From Caldifarciminota bacterium (GTDB lineage: Bacteria; Hydrothermota; Hydrothermia; B15-G9; DRBW01), in contig DRBW01000179.1 in NCBI GenBank assembly GCA_011042705.1, forward strand, positions 1 to 9,482: a stretch of DNA of 9,482 nucleotides. The letters are read 5' to 3'. Every line of letters starts with the position of its first letter. The stretch's first letter is position 1. A model generated the notes under the pieces. The model was not told the origin of the DNA and did no database searches. It saw nothing but the letters and a program-made list of their open reading frames with translations. The position numbers and the translations under genes were made by a program. This document shows positions 1 through 5,957 of the stretch, piece by piece.

Positions 1-33
1 CCCCGGGCTCGAGTTCATCCTGTCAGCAGGGCG

Positions 34-462
34 TCATGGCGGGGAGGGTTCATCCCCCTTTTCACGTTGAAAGTTTTTCTCGAGGTTCTCAAAGCGCCAT
101 TCGAGTTTCCTCAGGGTTTTCTGTATTTCGTTGATTCTCCACTCCAGAGAAGACAGAATCCACAGCTGAAAATGATTTACCCTGGCCTGGTTGTGCATTA
201 TGTAGATCAATTTGACGGAGATCAGGGCTGTGGCTATCTCCAGCATGGCCAGCCTCAGGGTGCCCCGGCTCATGAGTGAAATCACCAGAGAGATGGCTAC
301 CAGGGTCGCGAAAACTATGTTGAAGAGCCTGGTATTGAAGGTGGGAGCTCCCCCGATCCTGCCCACTATGGCGCGAACCCTCTCCTTTTCCTTTTTAAAA
401 TCCTCGATTTCCTGACGGAGCTCGTTTAACTCATCTTCCAGGTTTTTGTCGCGTTCCACCAT
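34..462 (-). CDS. Unrecognised coiled-coil membrane protein, 142 aa
   Basis: I do not recognise this family. The protein begins with a charged, heptad-like helix (about residues 1-35, rich in E, K and R with regularly spaced L/I/V), followed by a short GRIGGAP turn. Two hydrophobic segments follow (about 47-64 and 70-88), then a second amphipathic helical stretch (about 95-135) containing NHFQLWILSSLEWRINEI, and a Pro-ending tail. No signal peptide or catalytic motif is visible. The layout suggests an inner-membrane hairpin protein with both helical ends on the same side, probably cytoplasmic and perhaps oligomeric; this is inference. The ATG at 462 is preceded by AAAGGGATCAGC, a weak ribosome site. 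It is divergent from ftcD across a 149-bp spacer. Codon use resembles its neighbours, so recent transfer is not suggested. Confidence is good that it is a real gene, low on function. Confidence 0.75.
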   Translation of the reverse strand: MVERDKNLEDELNELRQEIEDFKKEKERVRAIVGRIGGAPTFNTRLFNIVFATLVAISLVISLMSRGTLRLAMLEIATALISVKLIYIMHNQARVNHFQLWILSSLEWRINEIQKTLRKLEWRFENLEKNFQREKGDEPSPP

Positions 463-489
463 TGCTGATCCCTTTTTTTCAACGTTTTC

Positions 490-519
490 ATTTTAAGGGC
501 ACAGGTTCCGTTTTTACAA
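490..519 (-). promoter_or_regulatory. Candidate promoter for the left minus-strand gene
   Basis: Read on the minus strand, TTGTAA (519-514) is followed after 18 bp by TAAAAT (495-490). The -10 matches the sigma-70 consensus at 5 of 6 positions and the -35 at 4 of 6. Transcription would start near 483, leaving a leader of about 20 nt before the ATG at 462. This is a moderate consensus match with no experimental support. Confidence 0.4.
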
Positions 520-558
520 CTTCGGAAACTATGTTTCGAGCTTCGATGTCTCTGGCGC

Positions 559-587
559 TTGACAGCACAGTTTCAGCTCTTTAAACT
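559..587 (+). promoter_or_regulatory. Sigma-70-type promoter for ftcD-PHP-mtnA
   Basis: A perfect TTGACA (559-564) is followed after exactly 17 bp by TAAACT (582-587), a 4 of 6 match to the -10 consensus. The predicted start point, near 594, would give a very short leader of about 18 nt that is almost filled by the strong ribosome site AAGGAGG (598-604), 7 bp before the ftcD ATG. No attenuator or riboswitch could fit in such a leader. An imperfect palindrome just upstream (521-540, arms TTCG-AAAC and GTTTCGAG around TAT, with one bulged G) could be an operator, but this is speculative. Confidence 0.6.
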
Positions 588-611
588 CTGACTTCTCAAG
601 GAGGTTTAGCC

Positions 612-2123
612 ATGAAAATAGTGGAATGCGTTCCAAATTTTTCTGAGGGCAGGAGAAAAGAAGTAGTCGACGAGATCGTGAGGAGCATGCTCAGCGTGCC
701 CGGCGTGAAGCTTCTTGACCAGGAGATGGATCCAGATCACAACCGATCGGTAATAACCATCGCCGGTTCTCCCGAAAGCGTGCTCGAGGCTGCCTTCAGG
801 GGAGCACAGAAGGCCGTGGAACTAATCGACCTGAACAAGCACAGTGGGGAGCATCCCCGGATGGGGGCGGTAGACGTCATTCCCTTCGTGCCCATCGAGG
901 ATGTGACCATGGAGGATTGCATCGCTCTGGCGGAGAAACTGGGCAAGAGGATAGCCGAGGAACTCAATGTGCCCGTTTATCTTTACGGAGAAGCAGCCAG
1001 ACGGCCCGAGAGGCGAGATCTTGCCTATGTGAGGAAGGGAGAATTTGAGGGACTCAGGGAGTCGATAAAGACCGATCCCAAGAGGGAGCCCGACTTCGGG
1101 CCGAGGGAAGTTCACCCGACGGCCGGTGCCGTCGCAGTGGGTGCCAGGAAGATACTCGTGGCCTATAACGTCAATCTGGGCACTCCCGATGTGTCTGTGG
1201 CCAAGAAAATAGCGAAAAGGGTCAGGGCGAAGGGCGGTGGCCTCGCCTTCGTAAAAGCGCTGGGCTTCGAGCTCAAGGAGCGAGGTATCTCTCAGGTCTC
1301 CATGAACATGGTGGACTTCGAGAAGACTCCGCTCTATGCAGCCTTCGAGCTCGTGAAGCTATACGCCGACAGGTACGGCGTTCCGGTGGTGGGGTCGGAG
1401 ATAGTGGGGCTTGTCCCTCAGAGGGCTCTCGTGGACGTCGCTGACTTTTACCTCAAACTCGAGGGTTTCAAACCGGATCAGATAATCGAGGCGAGGCTTA
1501 AAGAAAATGCCAATCCCCTGGAAGATTATCTGTCGGAGCTCTCCATGCCGACGCCAACCCCCGGAGGGGGAGCTGTCTCAGCTTTTTCTCTTGCTCAGGG
1601 ATACGCCCTTCTTTCCATGGTGGCCGGTTTGACCCTGAAGAACAAGAAATATCAGGATCGCTGGGAATACGTGAAACCTGTTTACGAAGAGGCTGGGAAG
1701 AGGATCAGCGAGGCTCTGAGCCTGATGGAAGAGGACTCCAGGGCCTTTGAGAGATTCATGGAAGCTCTGAAACTCCCTAAGGAAACCGAGGAAGAGAAGA
1801 AAAAGAGAAATGAGGCCAAAGAACAGGCTCTCCGCTGGGCGGCTGAGGTTCCACTCAGGACCGCTCGTGCCGCTGAAAGGGGACTCCATTATGCCATGAT
1901 TCTCGCCGATTACGGCAACGTGAATGCTATCACTGACGTGGGATGCGCACTGCATCAGTTCAGAGCTGCTTTTTACGGCGCCAGGTTAAACGTGCTTATC
2001 AACCTTTCAACGCTCAAGGACGAGGAATTTGTCGCTAATGCCAGGAAAGAACTCGATAATCTCAGGGAATCCTTTGAACAGAAGTTCACCGAGATAATAA
2101 GGAAGGTGGAGGAGAAAGTCTAA
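612..2123 (+). CDS. ftcD: Bifunctional glutamate formimidoyltransferase / formimidoyltetrahydrofolate cyclodeaminase
   Basis: The enzyme moves the formimino group of N-formimino-glutamate to tetrahydrofolate, then cyclises it with release of ammonia to 5,10-methenyl-THF, linking histidine breakdown to the one-carbon pool in the cytoplasm. Seen in the sequence: an N-terminal transferase subdomain starting MKIVECVPNFSEG, with the conserved HPRMGAVDV stretch whose H81 corresponds to the known catalytic histidine; a C-terminal transferase subdomain (about 180-297) with GSEIVGLVPQ; and a fused cyclodeaminase domain (about 303-503) with PTPGGGAVSA (315-324) and the DYGNVNAITD loop (433-442). At 503 aa it is slightly shorter than the 541-aa mammalian enzyme, and both domains look complete. 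The ATG at 612 is fixed by AAGGAGG 7 bp upstream. It is the first gene of a three-gene cluster. No other histidine-utilisation gene lies nearby, so the source of formimino-glutamate is not evident here. Confidence 0.95.
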   Translation: MKIVECVPNFSEGRRKEVVDEIVRSMLSVPGVKLLDQEMDPDHNRSVITIAGSPESVLEAAFRGAQKAVELIDLNKHSGEHPRMGAVDVIPFVPIEDVTMEDCIALAEKLGKRIAEELNVPVYLYGEAARRPERRDLAYVRKGEFEGLRESIKTDPKREPDFGPREVHPTAGAVAVGARKILVAYNVNLGTPDVSVAKKIAKRVRAKGGGLAFVKALGFELKERGISQVSMNMVDFEKTPLYAAFELVKLYADRYGVPVVGSEIVGLVPQRALVDVADFYLKLEGFKPDQIIEARLKENANPLEDYLSELSMPTPTPGGGAVSAFSLAQGYALLSMVAGLTLKNKKYQDRWEYVKPVYEEAGKRISEALSLMEEDSRAFERFMEALKLPKETEEEKKKRNEAKEQALRWAAEVPLRTARAAERGLHYAMILADYGNVNAITDVGCALHQFRAAFYGARLNVLINLSTLKDEEFVANARKELDNLRESFEQKFTEIIRKVEEKV

Positions 2124-2124
2124 A

Positions 2125-2964
2125 TTGGTGGGAGAAGTTTTTTGTGATCTTCATGTCCATACCAATTATTCTGACGGCGAATATCCTCCCAGAGAGGTCG
2201 TGAGGAGAGCGGCGAGGGCCGGTCTTTCAGTAATTGCCATCACGGACCACGATAACATACTTGGAATAGAGGAAGCCATAGAAGAAGGAGAAGCCATAGG
2301 GATTTCCGTTCTCCCTGGAGTCGAGCTTTCCGCTGAAGACAACGGCAACGACATCCATATACTCGGCTATCTTTTCGATCACAGAAACGGGGAACTCAGG
2401 GATACCCTCGAGTTTTTCAGGGAGGAAAGGCTGAAAAGGGCAAAAACCATAGTGGAAAAACTCAGGGGCATGGGAGTATTCCTGGAAATAGAAGAAGTTC
2501 TTGAGGAAGCAGGGCATGGAGCTGTCGGCAGGCCTCACATTGCCCATGTGCTTATAAAACGAGGTTACGTGGCCACTGTCAGGGAAGCTTTTGAGAATTA
2601 CCTCGGCTATGAGAGCCCTGCCTATGTCCCGAAATTCAAAATGACAGTGAAGGATGCCATAGACCTGATAAAGAAAGCCGGTGGTATACCCGTCATAGCT
2701 CATCCCGGGATAAGTGCGCCTCCTCATAAGGTTATGGAATTTATAGAGCTGGGCTTGCTTGGCATAGAAGTCTGGCATCCCGAACATGACGAGGACACAG
2801 TGGCTTTCTACAGTAAGGTTGCCGACAAACACGGTCTCGTCAAGACTGGGGGGTCGGATTATCACGGCGAACACAAGGGCAGGGCAAATCTCGGACAGAT
2901 AAAGCTACCCTATAAGGTCGTCAGGGACCTGCTGGAACTCAAGGAAAAGCTCAGGGCCTCATGA
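2125..2964 (+). CDS. PHP-domain phosphoesterase, TrpH/YciV-like
   Basis: This is a metal-dependent PHP-family phosphoesterase, closest in layout to the TrpH/YciV group, whose studied members act as 3',5'-nucleoside bisphosphate phosphatases and, in E. coli (RNase AM), as a 5'-3' exonuclease trimming rRNA. Seen: DLHVHTNYSDG (8-18), TDHD (40-43), PGVELSAE (64-71), DIHILGY (76-82), the insert GRPHIAHVLIKRG (135-147), AHPG (192-195) and GSDYHG (243-248). Together these supply the His/Asp/Glu ligands expected for a trinuclear metal site. The length, 279 aa, is usual. The start is taken as TTG at 2125, 1 base after the ftcD stop, with GGAGGAG (2108-2114) 10 bp upstream; GTG at 2128 is the alternative, and no ATG lies near the conserved N terminus. 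The last codons overlap mtnA by ATGA. The family call is firm; the exact substrate is inference. Confidence 0.9.
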   Translation: MVGEVFCDLHVHTNYSDGEYPPREVVRRAARAGLSVIAITDHDNILGIEEAIEEGEAIGISVLPGVELSAEDNGNDIHILGYLFDHRNGELRDTLEFFREERLKRAKTIVEKLRGMGVFLEIEEVLEEAGHGAVGRPHIAHVLIKRGYVATVREAFENYLGYESPAYVPKFKMTVKDAIDLIKKAGGIPVIAHPGISAPPHKVMEFIELGLLGIEVWHPEHDEDTVAFYSKVADKHGLVKTGGSDYHGEHKGRANLGQIKLPYKVVRDLLELKEKLRAS

Positions 2965-3998
2965 AGGTGATCCCGGAACCGGTTTATCTCGAGGGGAAAG
3001 CGATCTATGTCCTCGACCAGAGGCGCCTTCCCCACGAGGAGGTTTATCTCGAGATAAGGGACATAGATGGCCTCTGCGGGGCAATTAAAAGCCTCAGCGT
3101 TCGGGGTGCGCCTTTGATAGCCATCGCCGCCCTTTATGGGCTTCTCCTGGAAATTATGAAAGGAACTTCCAGAGAGGGGCTTCTCACCGCCATAGATAAG
3201 CTCGCCTCGACCAGGCCCACCGCCTTTAACCTTTTTCGGGCTCTTGGAGAGGTCAGGAGGGCCATCGAGGGCGGGGCGGGGGAGGAGGATATTCGGAGGC
3301 TTATTGAGCACCTCATAGAGTGTGAGAAAAAGTCTACCCACAGGATAGCTGCCAACGGCGTTGAGGAGATAAAAGGAGGGAACGCCCTGACCATATGCAA
3401 TACAGGGGTGCTCGCCACGGGCGGCATCGGCACCGCGCTGGGAATCATTTTTGAGCTTGCAGAGAGAGGGAGAATCGGAACGGTTTATGTCTCGGAGACT
3501 CGCCCTCTACTCCAGGGAGCCAGGCTGACGGCCTGGGAGCTGCTCAAGGCAGGGGTTCCACACAGGCTCATCACCGATAACACTGCCGCCTACCTCATGT
3601 CCCTCGGACGCGTCGATTTCGTCGTGATAGGTGCCGACAGGATAACCCTCTCCGGCGATACGGCTAACAAGATTGGGTCCCTGTCCCTCGCCATAAGCGC
3701 GAGATACTACGGTATTCCATTTTATGTAGCGGCACCGGTGACCACTGTCGACGGAGGCCTTCGATCGGGCGATGAGATCCCCATAGAGGAGAGGGATGAG
3801 AAAGAGGTTCTCGAGGTCCTCGGCAGGAGGATAGCCCCACAGGGAACCGGCGCCCTGAATTTCGCTTTTGACGTGGTCCCGTCGGAACTCATCACCGCGA
3901 TAATAACCGATAAGGGGATAGCAAGGCCTCCTTACAGGGAGTCGATCGGGAGATTGCTCTCACTTTCCGATACAGAACTCGGAGAAAATGCGGGATAG
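2961..3998 (+). CDS. mtnA: S-methyl-5-thioribose-1-phosphate isomerase family
   Basis: Family members convert the aldose 5-methylthioribose-1-phosphate to the ketose ribulose form in methionine salvage; close paralogues act on 5-deoxyribose-1-phosphate or ribose-1,5-bisphosphate, so the substrate is not certain. Seen: SVRGAPLIAIAALYG (46-60), the TICNTGVLATGGIGTALG block (144-161) with the catalytic-type Cys146, SETRPLLQGARLTAWEL (178-194), GADRI (224-228) with the catalytic-type Asp226, NKIGS (236-240), the EIPIEERDE segment (272-280) and AFDVVPSELITAIITDKG (302-319). The length, 345 aa, is normal. The ATG lies in an ATGA overlap with the PHP gene, implying translational coupling. The last 13 codons run antisense into the conserved end of mnmE. 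No other methionine-salvage gene (mtnB, C, D, K or N) is in the window. Confidence 0.92.
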   Translation: MKVIPEPVYLEGKAIYVLDQRRLPHEEVYLEIRDIDGLCGAIKSLSVRGAPLIAIAALYGLLLEIMKGTSREGLLTAIDKLASTRPTAFNLFRALGEVRRAIEGGAGEEDIRRLIEHLIECEKKSTHRIAANGVEEIKGGNALTICNTGVLATGGIGTALGIIFELAERGRIGTVYVSETRPLLQGARLTAWELLKAGVPHRLITDNTAAYLMSLGRVDFVVIGADRITLSGDTANKIGSLSLAISARYYGIPFYVAAPVTTVDGGLRSGDEIPIEERDEKEVLEVLGRRIAPQGTGALNFAFDVVPSELITAIITDKGIARPPYRESIGRLLSLSDTELGENAG

Positions 3999-5306
3999 GG
4001 TTTCCTCAGGTATATCGCTTATACCGAGGAGGAGCTCCAGTTTTTCCAGGGACTTACGGACGTGAAAGGATAATATATCGAGTGGAAAACCTTCCATCCA
4101 CCTTTCCGTTCCTTCCTTTAGTTCTCTGAGCGCTTCGCGCAGGAGTTCGCCCTCCCGACGGGTAAAGGCTATGGTTCCTGTGACTTCGGGCCTCTCGAGA
4201 AACTCCATTATCTTCTGGCGGAGTTCCGATACCCCCGTGCCCTTGAGGGCGGAGACCTCGACGACGGTTTCCCCTTCGATGTCGCCAGGTTTTATTTTCT
4301 CTCCCAGGTCTATTTTGTTCAGTACTATTATCCGTGGTTTTTCTACGGTCTCGAGAAGGCGCATGTCCTCGGAGGTCAACGGGGATGAACAGTCAATGAG
4401 GAGCAACCTCAGATCAGCACGCTTCGATAGTTCCAGAGCCCTTTCTATGCCGATCGATTCCACTTTGCCCTCTGCCTCTCGCACGCCAGCAGTGTCATAG
4501 AGTGTCAGCGGTATTCCGTTCCATATCACTGATTCCGATATTATGTCCCTGGTTGTCCCAGCTTCCTCGGTGACTATCGCCCGTTCCTGCCCCAGCAGGT
4601 CGTTAAAGAGAGTGGACTTACCCACGTTGGGCATGCCCAGGATGGCGATTCGGGCTCCCTCGAAATAATATCTGTTGGCTTCCCCGGTTTTTATCAGGTT
4701 TTCAAGGTTCTCCCGCAATTCCTGAAGCTTTTTGCCGATATAATCTTCAGATATCTGTGGGACGTCCTCCTCAAAATCGATCCTTGCCTCGAGGTCCTTC
4801 AGGAAGCTGAGGTAATTTTCCCTGAGTTCGGCCAGTTTTTCAGAAGTGTGTCCGAGGAGTCTCTCCCGGGCGAGAAGGACGGCTTTCTCCGTTTCCGCTT
4901 CGATTATCTCCAGGACGCCTCTGGCCCTGATCAGGTCCATCTTGCCGTTCAGGAAAGCCCTTTTCGTGAACTCGCCGGGCTCTGCGAGCCTTGCCCCCGC
5001 TTTCAACACGGCCCTCAGAACCAGTTTGGGCACGAGTTTTCCGCCATGGCAGCTTATCTCAGCCATGTCTTCCCCCGTATAGGAGCGGGGCGACTTCATA
5101 AAAGTTAACAGGACTTCGTCTATTACAGAGTGGGTCTCGGGATCAACTATGTAGCCGAGGATAACTTTATGGCTTGGAGGACGGCCTTTCCCCTTTTTTC
5201 TGACAAAAACCTTCTCCAGGACCTTCAGGGTATCTTCCCCCGAGATCCTGACAATAGCTATGGCAGCAACCCCTGGAGGGGTTGCGATCGCTGCGATTGT
5301 GTCCAT
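3960..5306 (-). CDS. mnmE: tRNA uridine-5-carboxymethylaminomethyl modification GTPase MnmE
   Basis: MnmE, with MnmG, installs the (carboxymethyl)aminomethyl group on wobble U34 of certain tRNAs, using methylene-THF and GTP, in the cytoplasm. Seen: an N-terminal folate-binding domain (about 1-118, starting MDTIAAIATPPGVAAIAIVR, with SYTGEDMAEISCHGG), a helical domain, and an inserted G domain with G1 GMPNVGKS (224-231), the G2 region TTRD (251-254), G3 DTAG (271-274) and G4 NKID (330-333). The C-terminal helix ends FCIGK with the conserved Cys445. The 448-aa length is normal and nothing is missing. The ATG at 5306 lies 21 bp after jag; the spacer has no clear Shine-Dalgarno but holds a perfect 12-bp palindrome. 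mnmG does not follow. The 3' end overlaps mtnA convergently by 39 bp. The one-carbon link to ftcD (both use folate) may be coincidental. Confidence 0.97.
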   Translation of the reverse strand: MDTIAAIATPPGVAAIAIVRISGEDTLKVLEKVFVRKKGKGRPPSHKVILGYIVDPETHSVIDEVLLTFMKSPRSYTGEDMAEISCHGGKLVPKLVLRAVLKAGARLAEPGEFTKRAFLNGKMDLIRARGVLEIIEAETEKAVLLARERLLGHTSEKLAELRENYLSFLKDLEARIDFEEDVPQISEDYIGKKLQELRENLENLIKTGEANRYYFEGARIAILGMPNVGKSTLFNDLLGQERAIVTEEAGTTRDIISESVIWNGIPLTLYDTAGVREAEGKVESIGIERALELSKRADLRLLLIDCSSPLTSEDMRLLETVEKPRIIVLNKIDLGEKIKPGDIEGETVVEVSALKGTGVSELRQKIMEFLERPEVTGTIAFTRREGELLREALRELKEGTERWMEGFPLDILSFHVRKSLEKLELLLGISDIPEETLSRIFSEFCIGK

Positions 5307-5313
5307 TTAATTC

Positions 5314-5325
5314 AGGCAATTGCCT
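5314..5325. repeat. 12-bp perfect palindrome in the jag-mnmE spacer
   Basis: AGGCAATTGCCT fills over half of the 21-bp gap between the jag stop and the mnmE ATG, where a ribosome site would normally lie. As RNA it could only form a 4-bp stem with an AAUU loop. A chance palindrome is possible. Confidence 0.35.
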
Positions 5326-5327
5326 TA

Positions 5328-5942
5328 TCAGGACGAGCGAGATCTTTTAGCGGGAGCGACAACCAGGGTCGCCTCGCCACCTCTTCCCACCAGGTAGACA
5401 CGGATAGAGCGGTCTTTTCTCAGCGTGTCCCTGACGAGTTTCCTCTCTTCGGGGGTCAGGGGGTCGATGCGCATTTCTTTTCCAGTTTCCTTGACCCTCC
5501 TGGCCACTGCCAGGGCCTTGTTTTTCAGGAATTCCTTCCTCCTCTCCCTGTAATGGGATATGTCGAGTTCTACCTGGAGGTTGGGCTTTTTTCTTCTCAA
5601 CATGAGGTTGATCAGATATTCCAGAGCCTCCAGGGTCTTACCTCCCCTTCCGATCAGGGCAGAGTCATAGCCCCTGGTGTGGATGTTCACGTAGTAACCC
5701 TTTTTTCTGGGCTCGATCTCGACATCCACACGGGAGGTCAGTATACCCAGGAATTCCTTTATGAGGCCCTCTATCAGGTCGAGCTCTTCAGCATCCTGAT
5801 AGAGCCTTACCCTGGCGGGCTCGTCCCCGAGCCCTTCGCTGAGGACCTCAAACCTGGCCTCGCTCCTGTCTATTCCTGCTTTCTCAAGCGCTTTCTCCAG
5901 TGCCTCCTCCACTGTCCTGCCTTCTTCCTCGATGTAACGCAT
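5328..5942 (-). CDS. jag: RNA-binding protein Jag/KhpB (Jag-N, KH and R3H-like domains)
   Basis: Jag/KhpB (SpoIIIJ-associated protein, EloR) is a cytoplasmic RNA-binding protein encoded next to yidC in many bacteria and linked in Gram-positives to cell elongation and division. Seen: a Jag-N domain (1-47, MRYIEEEGRTVEEALEKALE), a short linker, a KH domain (about 70-130) with the RNA-contacting GxxG loop as GRGG (98-101), and a C-terminal R3H-like domain (about 135-198). The usual R-x3-H signature reads RKLVR (167-171), so the histidine is replaced by Arg171, and a glycine-rich VGRGGE follows at 185-190. The 204-aa length is normal. The ATG at 5942 has GGAGGGATCAGCT immediately upstream, a good ribosome site. 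It sits 15 bp after yidC. Identity is firm; the effect of the altered R3H site is unknown. Confidence 0.93.
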   Translation of the reverse strand: MRYIEEEGRTVEEALEKALEKAGIDRSEARFEVLSEGLGDEPARVRLYQDAEELDLIEGLIKEFLGILTSRVDVEIEPRKKGYYVNIHTRGYDSALIGRGGKTLEALEYLINLMLRRKKPNLQVELDISHYRERRKEFLKNKALAVARRVKETGKEMRIDPLTPEERKLVRDTLRKDRSIRVYLVGRGGEATLVVAPAKRSRSS

Positions 5943-5957
5943 AGCTGATCCCTCCGA

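Noticed and set aside
1..33. CCCGGGCTCGAG at the left edge resembling a cloning-site linker
   Set aside because: CTCGAG-like strings recur in this sequence (for example near 2988 and 3048), and the flank continues smoothly into a gene with matching composition; a chance pair of restriction sites is likelier.
521..540. Imperfect stem TTCGGAAAC-TAT-GTTTCGAG as a terminator between divergent genes
   Set aside because: It lies between two divergent promoters, has no T run, and no transcript is expected to end there; at best it is an operator.
2227..2874. 215-codon minus-strand ORF antisense to the PHP gene
   Set aside because: Shadow of a gene with complete PHP motifs on the plus strand; there is no ribosome site.
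5130..5948. 272-codon plus-strand ORF antisense to jag and the start of mnmE
   Set aside because: Shadow frame of two firmly identified genes; its translation has no domain pattern and its start lies inside mnmE.
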